64,000 bases of DNA from NORP259 sp041398705 (lineage in GTDB: Bacteria > Planctomycetota > UBA1135 > GCA-002686595). Position numbers and translations under genes: made by a program. The notes beneath the pieces were generated by a model. That model saw only the letters and a list, made by a program, of their open reading frames with translations. It had not been told where the DNA came from and did not search any database. The DNA lies in assembly GCA_041398705.1 (NCBI GenBank), contig JAWKUI010000005.1:62001-126000 (forward strand), read 5' to 3'. Positions 10,206 to 18,584 of this stretch are shown here, piece after piece. Position 1 is the stretch's first letter. Each line of letters starts with the position of its first letter.

Positions 10206-12731
10206 ATGGGGCCTGTGATTGCCTCCCTGAACACCAAACGATTCCTTCTGCTGCCGTTGCTGGCATGGATCCTGCCCTTCGGCCCTGCCACCCGCGCCTT
10301 CGCCCAGACCGTCGAGCCCTTGGTTTTCGACGATGACGAACCCGAGGAGGAGGCTCCGGAAGTCGCGCCGGTCGCCGCCGCCAACCCGGACACCTGGCCC
10401 GAAGCCCTCAAGAAGGCGGTCACCGACCTGGAATCCCGCCCCAACGATCCGGCGGCGCTCAAAGCCGTGGTCGACCAGGCCCTGGCGGCCGGTGAAAAGG
10501 ACGTCGCCGCCTGGCACCTGCAGATGGCCTTGGGCCTCGTCGGTGAAGACCAGAAGGATCTGCTCGCCACCCTGCAGGCCGCCGAGGTCGCCATGAGCTT
10601 GCCCGGCGCGGGCTCCCAGGCCCTCATCGAGGAATACGGCCGTGGCCTGTTCGACATGGCCCGCGCCTGCCAGAAGAAGAAGCTGTACACCAACGCCGTC
10701 GATCTGCTGCAGCTCTGCTATGGCACCCCGCTCGAGGTCAAAGCCGAAGCACGCCTGACCGAGCTGTTCGACAAGAAGACCGCGGTCGAAGGCCTGCTCG
10801 CCTCGGGCATTCCGATCGACATTCCCGTCCAGCGCAAGGTCAACGAGAAGAAGAAGCGCCTGGTCGACCGCAAGAACAACGTCTGGGAGAGCTTCTACGA
10901 GGTCAAGGGCAAGTACTACATCCTGCGCTCGGATATGGGGTACGAATTCACCCATGCCTTCCTCGATGCGATGGAGCAGATCAACGCCTTCTATCGCGAG
11001 GTGTTCGGCTACAAGACCCGCGGCGGCACCATGCGTTCGTGCACCATCGAGGTGTACAAGAACCGCGAGGAATTCGACCGCTGGGAACTCGAGAAACGCG
11101 GCCGGGCCATCGACAAGGGCGTGCGGGGCTTCTTCGTGCCCGACGAGAACCGGGTGGCGACCTATGACCCGCGCGAAGAAGGCGGCACGATCGGCGACCT
11201 GTGGTCGACCCTCTTCCACGAGGCCAGCCACCAGTTCACGCGCATCGTGGCCCCCGAGCTCAAGCTGACTTGGCTCAACGAGGGCACCGCCAGCTACTTC
11301 GAGGGCGCCTTCCTGCAACCCGGCGGCAGCGTGGCCACCAACCGCATCCCGGAGGGCCGCCTGGCGAGCCTCGCCTACCAGCTCAAAGAAGAGCCCCTGC
11401 CCCTGGACGACGTGCTGACCTATTACCAGCCGGGTTCGTACCCGGGTGAGTATTACTCGTACGGCTGGGGACTGGTCTACTACATCCACAACTACGAAGA
11501 CGCCAAGTCCGAGCGCATCTACCTGCCGATCTACGCGGACTTCCTCGCTTCGTACAAGAACGTACAGAAGCACACGCATGACGACATCCGCGCGCGCTTC
11601 AAGGAGTACTTCATCGACCGCGCTGCGGTGCCCGGAGTGACCGACCAGAAGCAATTCGAGACCCACTGGAACAAGTGGATCGAAGACCTGGCGGCGATCT
11701 ACTTCGGCGGACCGGAGCAGGCCCAGGTGCTGCTCGAACGGGCGCGCGTGCAGCGCAAGAACGGCAAACCGGGGTACGCCCGCGAGTCGCTCATCTGGGG
11801 CCTCGAAAAGGATCCGCAGAACGCCGGCGTGCGCCTGGAACTGGCCGAGGTGCTGAACGAGATGGGCCGCGTCGACGAGGCGGTGTACCACTGGCGCCGA
11901 CTCGAGGCCGCGGCCCGTCAGGCCCCCGCCGCCGACAAGCCCCTGCCCAGCGCCCCGGGCCGCACCGCCGCTGAGCTGCGGACCCTGGCCGAGGAGCAAC
12001 TCCTGGCCCTCGACCCCACCGTGGGCACCGGCCTGCGCGAGAACGTCGACCGCTACGTGACCGGAGCCCTCGCCGCCGCGAAGGAATACCGCGAGGCGGG
12101 GTTCCCGCGTACCGCGCTGTTCATGCTGAGCAACGCCTCGCGCCTCGTTTCCGGCGATGCGCGCCTGGCCGAAGCCGAAGCCGCCATCCAGGGCGAAACC
12201 GGCCTGCGCCTCACGCGCGGCTACCGGCCGAAGCTCGACGGCGAACTGGTCGGTTGGAGCACCACCGGCGACTGGGCCGCTTCGGGCGGCGAACTCACCA
12301 CCAAAACCAAGAACGTCGTGTCCGCGCGGCTCGAGGACCCGCCGCCGGTGCCCTTCCGCTTCGAAGCCGACTTCAACCTGTCCGAAGGCGGCAACAACCC
12401 CGTGGTGGGCCTGTCCTTCGCGGGTAGCCAGCAGGGCCAGAGTTCGTTCGTCTGGATGCCGGAGCAGGAGATCGCCGGTCTGTTCGAACTGACCAAAGAC
12501 GGCCAGGCCATGAAAGACGCCTTCCCCGTGCGCCCCGAGCCGGGCAAGCGCAAGGTGTCGCACACCCGCGCCAGCATGGCGATCGAGATCACCGGCACGC
12601 GCGTGACGATGTTCATCAACGGCCAGATGGTCGGCTTCCACGACGTGCCCTTCGGCAAAGCCGCGGGCCAGGTCGGGCTGTTCGTGCAGGACACCGGGGC
12701 GCGCATCTCGAACGTGCGCTTGGTGTATTGA
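10206..12731 (+). CDS. secreted HExxH peptidase-like protein (DUF1570/peptidase MA type) with C-terminal sugar-binding-like domain
   Basis: 841 residues from ATG 10206, chosen because a signal peptide follows directly (hydrophobic LLLPLLAWILPFGPA, then TRAFAQ). After an acidic linker come helical TPR-like repeats (about 60-230), then a gluzincin-type metallopeptidase domain with HEASH at residues 338-342 and NEGTASYFE about 16 residues later, the arrangement HExxH...E that binds zinc. The middle has more TPR-like helices; the last 180 residues form a beta-sandwich (FEADFNLSEGGNNPVVGLSF onward) similar to the 3-keto-disaccharide hydrolase/LamG-like fold. Such DUF1570 proteins are common in Planctomycetota; substrates are unknown. 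Monocistronic, with a hairpin 26 nt after the stop. Confidence 0.8.
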   Translation: MGPVIASLNTKRFLLLPLLAWILPFGPATRAFAQTVEPLVFDDDEPEEEAPEVAPVAAANPDTWPEALKKAVTDLESRPNDPAALKAVVDQALAAGEKDVAAWHLQMALGLVGEDQKDLLATLQAAEVAMSLPGAGSQALIEEYGRGLFDMARACQKKKLYTNAVDLLQLCYGTPLEVKAEARLTELFDKKTAVEGLLASGIPIDIPVQRKVNEKKKRLVDRKNNVWESFYEVKGKYYILRSDMGYEFTHAFLDAMEQINAFYREVFGYKTRGGTMRSCTIEVYKNREEFDRWELEKRGRAIDKGVRGFFVPDENRVATYDPREEGGTIGDLWSTLFHEASHQFTRIVAPELKLTWLNEGTASYFEGAFLQPGGSVATNRIPEGRLASLAYQLKEEPLPLDDVLTYYQPGSYPGEYYSYGWGLVYYIHNYEDAKSERIYLPIYADFLASYKNVQKHTHDDIRARFKEYFIDRAAVPGVTDQKQFETHWNKWIEDLAAIYFGGPEQAQVLLERARVQRKNGKPGYARESLIWGLEKDPQNAGVRLELAEVLNEMGRVDEAVYHWRRLEAAARQAPAADKPLPSAPGRTAAELRTLAEEQLLALDPTVGTGLRENVDRYVTGALAAAKEYREAGFPRTALFMLSNASRLVSGDARLAEAEAAIQGETGLRLTRGYRPKLDGELVGWSTTGDWAASGGELTTKTKNVVSARLEDPPPVPFRFEADFNLSEGGNNPVVGLSFAGSQQGQSSFVWMPEQEIAGLFELTKDGQAMKDAFPVRPEPGKRKVSHTRASMAIEITGTRVTMFINGQMVGFHDVPFGKAAGQVGLFVQDTGARISNVRLVY

Positions 12732-12756
12732 GCGCGGCCGGCGTGCCCTGAAAACA

Positions 12757-12787
12757 AACGGCGGCGCCGCATTTCGGCGCCGCCGTT
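12757..12787. terminator. bidirectional terminator-like hairpin
   Basis: A 13-bp stem aacggcggcgccg/cggcgccgccgtt with a 5-nt loop sits between convergent genes. An A-rich run precedes it (12751-12758), which gives a U-run on the minus strand, so it fits termination of the minus-strand radical SAM gene as well as the plus-strand gene. Confidence 0.75.
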
Positions 12788-12819
12788 GCTTTCAGGCCCA
12801 GTGGCGGGCGATTGCCCGC

Positions 12820-14232
12820 TCAGGCGCGGCGCCGGAACAGGGTGAAGTAGCGCGCAATGCGGGCCGCCAGGCGACCCGGCCGGGCGGCCTCGCGGAGGAT
12901 GCGGCGCGGGCGCAGGTAGAACCGCCGGTATCCCTCGCGGATCTTGGCTTCGATCGCGGGCGCCGTCATGTGCTCGTTGCCCTCGAGGGCCTGGAACCCG
13001 GTCATCGTGGCGAAGTCGAACTCGCGGGTGCCGCGCAGCATCTTGTAGAGCGGCGTGCCGGGATAGGCCGTGACCGCGCAGAACTGCACTTGGTCGGGAT
13101 CGAGGCGCAGCACTAGGTCAATCGTCTCGTCCGCCATCGCCGGGGTCTCTTCCGGGAACCCGATCATGCAGAAGGCGCGCGTCTCGATGCCGAGCTCGCG
13201 GCAATCCTTGAACACTGCGAGGGCCTGGTCGTGGTTGTTCAGCTTGTTGCCGCAGTGCCGCTCCTGGATCATCTGGTTGCCGGACTCGATGCCCAGCGAG
13301 ATGTGCCGGCAGCCGGCGCGCGCCATCACTTCGAGGGTGGCCCGGTCGAGGGTCTTGACCGCGGTCTCGCATTGCCAGATCAGGTCGCTGTACCCCCGTT
13401 CGAGAATGCCCTCGCAGATCTTGCGCACGCGATCCTTGCGCGTGGTGAAGATCGGGTCGCGGAAGACGATGTGGCGCAGGCCGTGTTTCCGGTAGAGGTC
13501 GTCGATCTCGGCCAGCACGTGCTCCGGGCTGCGGAAGCGGAAGCGCAGGCCCTGGGCGAGGGTGTACCCGCAGAAGGAACAATCGAAGGGGCAACCGCGG
13601 CTCGATTTGACCGTGGTCACCGCCTCGCGGTATCCGGGGAAGTGGTACAGCGAGTTGTCGAGCAGGTGCCGGGCCGGCAAAGGAAGCGCGTCGAGGTTTT
13701 CGATCTTCTCGCGATCGGCCTCGTGCACCACCGCGCCATCGGCCCCGAGCCAAGACAAACCCGCGCAACCGGCAAAGCTGCGGCCTTCGGCCACCGCTGC
13801 AACGAGATCGCGCACGCTATATTCGGGTTCGCCGCGCACCAGCACGTCGACGCCGCCGCGCTCGAAGATCTCGTCGGGGGCAAAGGTCACCTGGCTGCCG
13901 AGCAAGCCCACACTAGCTGGCCCGCCGCCGCGCACGCGCCGCGCCAGAGCCAAGTCAGCTTCGAGCGAGGTGCTCGAGGTATCGAGGATCACCACCTGGG
14001 CGCCGGTGGCGAGGATCTCGCGGGCCGCCTGCTCGGCGTCCCAGTCCTTCGCGTCGGCATCGAGGATGCGCACCTCATGGCCGGCCTGCTCGAGCACCGC
14101 GGCCACGTGGGCCAGTTCGATCGGCGGGTAGAGCAGCTCGCGCCCCACGGCCATGCCGAAGCCCCCCATCAAGCCGCGGCTGACGCGGAACTCGGGCGGG
14201 CTAGGGGGATTGACCAGGCAGACCTTGACCAT
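12820..14232 (-). CDS. B12-binding-domain radical SAM protein
   Basis: 470 residues from ATG 14232 (MVKVCLVNPPSPPEF). The first 150 residues form a cobalamin-binding-type Rossmann domain (PPIELAHVAAVLEQAGHEV, DTSSTSLEADLALAR, LVRGEPEYSVRDLV), without a DxHxxG lower-ligand motif. The radical SAM core follows with CPFDCSFC (C-x3-C-x2-C) near residue 215, holding the 4Fe-4S cluster that cleaves S-adenosylmethionine, then GIESGNQMIQERH and CMIGFPEET, typical of the P-methylase/BchE-like subgroup. The reaction is not known: methylations, cyclisations and lipid or hopanoid changes are all seen in this subgroup. It is isolated, so context gives no substrate. A longer in-frame N-terminus is rejected since NPP begins the fold. 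Confidence 0.85.
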   Translation of the reverse strand: MVKVCLVNPPSPPEFRVSRGLMGGFGMAVGRELLYPPIELAHVAAVLEQAGHEVRILDADAKDWDAEQAAREILATGAQVVILDTSSTSLEADLALARRVRGGGPASVGLLGSQVTFAPDEIFERGGVDVLVRGEPEYSVRDLVAAVAEGRSFAGCAGLSWLGADGAVVHEADREKIENLDALPLPARHLLDNSLYHFPGYREAVTTVKSSRGCPFDCSFCGYTLAQGLRFRFRSPEHVLAEIDDLYRKHGLRHIVFRDPIFTTRKDRVRKICEGILERGYSDLIWQCETAVKTLDRATLEVMARAGCRHISLGIESGNQMIQERHCGNKLNNHDQALAVFKDCRELGIETRAFCMIGFPEETPAMADETIDLVLRLDPDQVQFCAVTAYPGTPLYKMLRGTREFDFATMTGFQALEGNEHMTAPAIEAKIREGYRRFYLRPRRILREAARPGRLAARIARYFTLFRRRA

Positions 14233-14364
14233 GGTGTGCAAGGATAGCCCGCCCTGGGCGGGGTTTCCTGCGGCCTCCCCCCAGTTCCCGAGCCGGGGCG
14301 GGCCCAAACCCGTCCCAGGGCTGAAACCGCCCCAATTCAGGGCAAATTCCTTGACGCGCCTCCG
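14233..14364. other. intergenic region between divergent transcripts
   Basis: The first 132 nt of a 400-nt gap between the radical SAM gene and leuB. I see nothing definite here. The rest of the gap holds the promoter, small RNA candidate and terminator listed separately; 14557-14632 is the leuB upstream region with a tatact box at 14618-14623. Confidence 0.4.
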
Positions 14365-14393
14365 TTGACAGCCCTCCGGCCCCCCCCTGTAAT
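14365..14393 (+). promoter_or_regulatory. near-consensus sigma-70 promoter
   Basis: TTGACA (14365-14370), a spacer of exactly 17 nt, then TGTAAT (14388-14393). Transcription would start near 14400. It points to leuB, but a terminator at 14520-14556 lies in between. It is the best match to a housekeeping promoter I saw in the window. Confidence 0.75.
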
Positions 14394-14399
14394 GCATTT

Positions 14400-14556
14400 C
14401 CCCACTGGGCGCTGCGCCGTCCCCACCCTCCCTGATCAGCCCGCCGGCTTCCTCCCTTTGCCGGTACCTCTGATCCGGCCTGGCGCCCAAACATTTCGTC
14501 TCTGACGAAACCCCTTCGGAAGGCCCCGCGCGTCCCCCCGCGCGGGGCCTTCCCCT
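14400..14556 (+). ncRNA. candidate small RNA or leuB leader transcript
   Basis: About 155 nt bounded by a near-consensus promoter and an intrinsic terminator. Within it, tgggcgc near 14406 can pair with gcgccca near 14490, gatcag with ctgatc, and gccggc with gccgg, giving a rod-like arm; a tttcgtc/gacgaaa hairpin and then the terminator follow. It does not match 4.5S, 6S, tmRNA or RNase P motifs that I know. A 37-codon frame (ATG 14392) overlaps the -10 box and would not be translated from this start. It may be a free small RNA or an attenuator in front of leuB, whose ATG is 77 nt downstream. Confidence 0.45.
14520..14556 (+). terminator. intrinsic terminator of the small RNA candidate
   Basis: A 13-bp stem (14520-14532 with 14539-14551), 6-nt loop, then cccctttt. 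No plus-strand coding gene ends nearby, so the terminator belongs to the short transcript starting near 14400. Confidence 0.8.
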
Positions 14557-14632
14557 TTTCCGCCCCCATTTGGCCGGCCCCCGGGCCCGGAAAGGGGCGG
14601 TTTGGCGGCCCCTCCGCTATACTGTTTGCCCC

Positions 14633-15733
14633 ATGAGCAAACCCCTGAAGGTCTGTGTGTTCGGCGGCGACGGCATCGGTCCGGAAGTGACCCGGGCCGC
14701 CGTGCGCGTGCTGCAAGCGGTCTGCCAGCGCGATTCCATCGCCCTGGACCTGGCCGAACACCCGTTTGGCTCCACCTCGTTCCGTGAATCGGGCGTGGCC
14801 TTCCCCGAAGCCAGCCGCCAAGCCGCCAGCGAAGCGGACGCGGTACTGCTGGGCGCCGTAGGCGACCCGGCCTTCGACCACCTACCGCCCATGGAGCGCC
14901 CCCAGCGCTGCCTGCTCGACCTGCGCCAATTGCTCGACGCCTGGGCCAACTTGCGCCCCGCGCGCATGAGCCCCGGCCTGCTCGAGAGTTCGCCCATGCG
15001 CCCCGAGTACGTGGAGAACCTGGACCTGCTCGTCGTGCGCGAGCTACTGGGCGGCCTCTACTTCGGCAAACCCCGCGAGCGCACGGGCACAAGTCCCCAC
15101 CAAGTGGCCATCGACACGATGGTCTACAAGGAGGAGGAAATCGAACGCATCGTGCGCCTGGGCTTCCAACTCGCCCGAGGCCGCCGCGGCCAGCTGTGCA
15201 GCGTGGACAAGTCCAACGTGCTCGAGTGCTCGCGCCTTTGGGAACAAGTCGTGGCGCGCATCGCCCCGGAATTCCCCGACGTCGAACTCTCGCACCTCTA
15301 CGTCGACGCCTGCGCCACCGCCCTGGTGACGAACCCCGCCGACTTCGACGTGATCGTGACGTCCAACCTCTTCGGCGACGTGCTCAGCGACCAGTCCGCG
15401 GGCATGCTCGGCAGCCTCGGCGTGCTGCCCTCGGCTTCGGTCGGCGGCCCCACCGCCCTCTACGAACCCGTGCACGGTTCCGCCCCGAGCCTCGCCGGCC
15501 AGGACAAAGCCAACCCCATGGCCGCCATCCTCTCCGCCGCCATGTTGCTGCGCCACACCGGCGGGCACGAAGCCGCCGCCGCCTCCATCGAAGCCGCCGT
15601 CGACGCCGCCCTGGCCCAAGGCCTGCGCACCGCCGACTTGCTGCCCAAGTCCCGCCGCCACGAAGCCGTGGGCACCACCGCCTTCACCGAAGCGGTGCTC
15701 GCCTCCCTCGGCGCCCTGACGCCCGGGGAATAA
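14633..15733 (+). CDS. leuB: 3-isopropylmalate dehydrogenase
   Basis: 366 residues from ATG 14633. It oxidises and decarboxylates 3-isopropylmalate to 2-oxoisocaproate with NAD in leucine synthesis. VFGGDGIGPEV opens the isocitrate/isopropylmalate dehydrogenase fold; LRQLLDAWANLRPAR matches the family segment with the substrate-binding Arg; IDTMVYKEEEIERIVRLGF carries the Tyr; VDKSNVLECSRLWE has the Lys-Asn pair; SNLFGDVLSDQSAGMLGSLG the metal-binding Asp residues; EPVHGSAPSLAGQDKANP the NAD loop. The rest of the leucine pathway is not in the window. The last codons and stop (GGGGAATAA) form the outer edge of a 117-bp palindrome. A tatact box lies 10-15 nt before the ATG. Confidence 0.96.
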   Translation: MSKPLKVCVFGGDGIGPEVTRAAVRVLQAVCQRDSIALDLAEHPFGSTSFRESGVAFPEASRQAASEADAVLLGAVGDPAFDHLPPMERPQRCLLDLRQLLDAWANLRPARMSPGLLESSPMRPEYVENLDLLVVRELLGGLYFGKPRERTGTSPHQVAIDTMVYKEEEIERIVRLGFQLARGRRGQLCSVDKSNVLECSRLWEQVVARIAPEFPDVELSHLYVDACATALVTNPADFDVIVTSNLFGDVLSDQSAGMLGSLGVLPSASVGGPTALYEPVHGSAPSLAGQDKANPMAAILSAAMLLRHTGGHEAAAASIEAAVDAALAQGLRTADLLPKSRRHEAVGTTAFTEAVLASLGALTPGE

Positions 15734-15841
15734 CGTCATACCGAACCGGTTCGATCAGTCCACAATTCGAGGGCGTGCTTCGCACGCCCTCGAATTGTGG
15801 GACTGATCGTTAACCTGGTTCGGTATGTAACGCTATTCCCC
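15725..15841. repeat. long palindrome 1 (117 bp), same family as palindrome 2
   Basis: Near-perfect inverted repeat. The outer arms are ggggaata/tattcccc, the inner stem is ccacaattcgagggcgtgc and its complement, and the loop is ttc at 15779-15781; only a few single-base gaps interrupt the arms. It begins inside the last codons of leuB. Its arms share the core cataccgaacc...ggttcgatcagtcc with the palindrome at 18483, while the stem tip differs by compensating changes. It lacks a U-run, so it is not an ordinary terminator. Confidence 0.9.
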
Positions 15842-15896
15842 GGGCACAAAGGCACAGGACCCCAACCCGCAAGGGCCGCCCCATTACGCTGCGCAA

Positions 15897-17129
15897 ATGC
15901 TCAACTGCATTCGCGCATCCTTCCTGCTGACACTTTTCTGCCACTCGCCACAAGCCCTCGTCAGCACCGCCTACCCAACCACCGCTGGCTTCGTCTCACC
16001 GGCCGAAATACTCTGCCCGCTACCCGACGGCAACCTCCTGCTCGGTCAGCGCGACGGCCGCGTGCGCTTGCTCACCACCCGCACCTGGCCCCGAAACCAA
16101 GAAGGCGACGCAAGCCCGCGCAGCTTGCCCTTCGCCCGCCACTACGCTGCGATCCAGAACATGGTAGTCGGTCGCGACCAGCGCGAAGTCCTGGTGATTT
16201 CCGCCGATGGACGCTGGGCACTTTGGCCCACCTGGCAACCCGACAACCAAGTCTATGCGGGTTTCGATGGCGATCCCCTGCAGTGGGGCGAACTCCGGGA
16301 CTGGTTCCCCGGGTTGGGCTGGCACCAGCGCGGAATCGAGCTGCAAGCACGGTGGCTGGAGGCGCCTGGCTGCTACTACCTGGAGCACTTGGTTGGGATC
16401 CGAGTTTCGGAAATGATGCCCCCGCGAGCGATCCCCGGTCGGCGGGTGGCCCTCGACCCCAGCGGCACGCTCACCCAAGAATTGCTGGGGACCGTGTCCG
16501 GACTGCAGCACTGGACGAAGATCGAGCCCCCTCCGGAGACACACAGCGTCGCGTTTGAGTCCGCCGAGCGCTGCGCCATCGCAACCTGCACGCAGTGGCC
16601 GGGCTGGATTCAATCCCACCCAAATGGGGCCAAACGAGACGGCGTGGCTATGGAAACGGCCACTTGGTCGGAGATCCTCGATCCTGTGGAGGGGCCCATG
16701 TTCATTCCCGATGACGTCGTTCGGGAATTGGATTACTCTCCGCGCGGGACGCGACTCGCGATGCTCACTTCCTACCGGTCGAGCATTCTCTTGCTGGACT
16801 CTAGGGACTGGCGTGTCCTAGGCAAGGCCAACCTCTCGCTGCCCAGCCCCTTCAATCCGTACCTCGAAGTGCGCAACCGCAGCTTGCCGCCCGTGCGCTG
16901 GTTGGACGAAGAGCACTTCTTGGTGCTCGCACCGGGAGCGGTGGTCGCGCTTGGATATGTTCCCGGTGAAAGGACAGGCAGCCTATCCGTGCGGACGCTG
17001 CATGAGGGCGTCTACCTCGACGCCACCTATCTCCCCAGCGGCAGGGTTGTCATTTCGACCGAAGCAGGCCTTCGATGTTTGGATTCGGAAACGCTTGAAG
17101 TGGTCTGGAACATCCCCATTGTGCCCTGA
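15897..17129 (+). CDS. hypothetical exported beta-propeller-like protein
   Basis: 410 residues from ATG 15897. A short hydrophobic N-terminus (IRASFLLTLFCHSPQALVS) may be a signal peptide. The body shows repeated blade-like strands: LPDGNLLLGQRDGRVRLL, REVLVISADGRWALWP, LDYSPRGTRLAMLTSYRSSI, YLPSGRVVISTEAGLRCLD. These read like WD40/PQQ-type propeller blades, but no exact family can be named. It lies between palindrome 1 and the VCBS gene, with slightly lower GC and less regular codon use than leuB, compatible with a fast-evolving lineage-specific gene. Function unknown. Confidence 0.65.
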   Translation: MLNCIRASFLLTLFCHSPQALVSTAYPTTAGFVSPAEILCPLPDGNLLLGQRDGRVRLLTTRTWPRNQEGDASPRSLPFARHYAAIQNMVVGRDQREVLVISADGRWALWPTWQPDNQVYAGFDGDPLQWGELRDWFPGLGWHQRGIELQARWLEAPGCYYLEHLVGIRVSEMMPPRAIPGRRVALDPSGTLTQELLGTVSGLQHWTKIEPPPETHSVAFESAERCAIATCTQWPGWIQSHPNGAKRDGVAMETATWSEILDPVEGPMFIPDDVVRELDYSPRGTRLAMLTSYRSSILLLDSRDWRVLGKANLSLPSPFNPYLEVRNRSLPPVRWLDEEHFLVLAPGAVVALGYVPGERTGSLSVRTLHEGVYLDATYLPSGRVVISTEAGLRCLDSETLEVVWNIPIVP

Positions 17130-17295
17130 TCCGCCCAAAGGCCTGTGGAACCAGGCTCCGCGCCGGGCTCTCGATCCCGCACCGCGTGCCCGACTTGCAG
17201 GATCCGGCCGGTCCCCATAGCTTTTCCCGAGCGGCTCACCTCCGCAATCCGCCCTACTCCTTGGCGCCCTGGCTCCTTTGCCCAGAACCATTCCC

Positions 17296-18471
17296 ATGCT
17301 CTACCTCCTGCTCCCGCCCATCCTCCCGCTGTTGCCCATCCAGGGCCTGGAAGCACCCAAGTTTCAGGCCCCGCTCGAACTGCAAGCCGCCGGCGCCCCC
17401 CTGCGCATCGAATCCCCCGGGTACGCGGCGCCGTGCCTCTACGACATCGATGGCGACGGCCACAAGGAACTCATCGTCGGGCAATTCCGTGAGGGCAAGA
17501 TTCAGGTCTTCCGCAATCAGGACGAGGCGGAACTCGCCGCCGGCACCTGGCTGCAAGCCGAAGGCGAACCGGCCAAGGTCCCCGGCGTCTGGTGATGCAC
17601 TAGTTCCACGCCACAGTTTGTGGACGTTGACGGCGATGGCAAGATCGACATCCTTTCGGGATCCTATTCGCGCCTCGAAGGTTCGATGGCCGGCTTGTTC
17701 CAGGTCCTGCGCGGCACCGAAGCGGGCTTTGCCAAGCCGACTCCCTTGCTCGGTACCGACGGCAATCCCTTGACCATGCCTTCGAGCGAAGAAGACCCGA
17801 CCACCAGCATCTGTACGCGCCCCTTTGCCGTCGATTGGGACGGGGATGGCCACCTGGACATCGTGACCGGCAACTTCCGCGGAGAGTTCCAGTGGTTCCG
17901 CGGAACCGGCCCCGGCAAGTACGAGCCGAAAGCTGCCGTGATCCAAGGGGCAAAGGGCCCGTTGAGCGTGCCGATGCACTCCGATCCCTTCGTGATCGAT
18001 TGGGATCGGGACGGAGACCTGGATCTGGTTTCCGGCGCCGCCGACGGCAGTGTGCGGTTGTTCTGGAACACGGGCACCCGCCAGGCGCCCGTCTTCGAGC
18101 ACACGGTGCTGCTGCTGCAATCGAAAGGACACGGCGATCGTGAGGAGGTCCTGACAAAAGCCCCGACACTCGACCGGCCCCAGGGATCCGCCCGAGTCTG
18201 GATCGACGACGTGAACGGAGACGGAAAGTGGGATTTGCTCGTCGGGGACTCGGTCGCCTACGAAGTCTATGCCGAAGGAGTCGACCCGGAGGAGGGAGCC
18301 CGTCGACTCGCCGAGTGGACGGCCAAAATGAGCAAGATCTTTGAGCGATTCCCCGAAGACGGCGAGCCCGACAAAGACTTGGAAGCGGAGTACGAAGCCC
18401 ACTTCGCCCTACGCGAGTCGATCGTCAAGCAGCACATGTACGGATCGGTCTGGCTGCTGCTCGGTGCTTAG
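17296..18471 (+). CDS. VCBS/FG-GAP repeat protein with in-frame TGA, candidate selenoprotein
   Basis: 391 residues if the TGA at 17593-17595 (codon 100) is read through. Signal peptide MLYLLLPPILPLLPIQG from ATG 17296. On both sides of the TGA the same frame encodes VCBS/FG-GAP propeller repeats with Ca-binding-like loops: LYDIDGDGHKELIVGQ before it; FVDVDGDGKIDILSGSY, VDWDGDGHLDIVTGNF, IDWDRDGDLDLVSGAA and IDDVNGDGKWDLLVGD after it. The codon context is Trp-TGA-Cys (VPGVW, then CTSSTPQ). A hairpin suited to a bacterial SECIS follows. Probably exported; function unknown. The alternative is a simple nonsense mutation, giving a 99-residue fragment and a second ORF from about 17620. Confidence 0.7.
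17593..17630 (+). promoter_or_regulatory. candidate bacterial SECIS hairpin after the in-frame TGA
   Basis: The stem ccaca/tgtgg (17611-17615 and 17619-17623) is extended by acg/cgt with one bulged A; the apical loop is GTT (17616-17618). The loop G lies 20 nt after the TGA. Known bacterial SECIS elements have a short stem, a loop with G at one of its first two positions, and about this spacing. Selenoprotein genes elsewhere in the genome cannot be checked here. Confidence 0.5.
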
Positions 18472-18482
18472 GCGCCGGGAAT

Positions 18483-18584
18483 AACGTTACATACCGAACC
18501 AGGTTCGATCAGTCCACATTCGCGGCGTGCGAAGCACGCCCGCGAATTGTGGGACTGATCGAACCTGGTTCGGTATGTAACGTT
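18483..18584. repeat. long palindrome 2 (102 bp)
   Basis: Inverted repeat with arms aacgttacataccgaacc...gttcgatcagtcc and complement, tip gcgtgc-gaa-gcacgc. Three single bases are missing from the left arm. The arms match palindrome 1; the tip pair gcg/cgc replaces gag/ctc, and the loop is gaa instead of ttc, as if the element were in the opposite orientation. It starts 12 nt after the VCBS gene stop and supplies the last 30 or so codons and stop of the convergent uridine kinase gene. Confidence 0.9.

Noticed and set aside
14392..14505. A 37-codon ORF as a leucine leader peptide
   Set aside because: Its ATG overlaps the -10 box, so it would not be on the transcript, and its Leu codons are not clustered as in known leaders.
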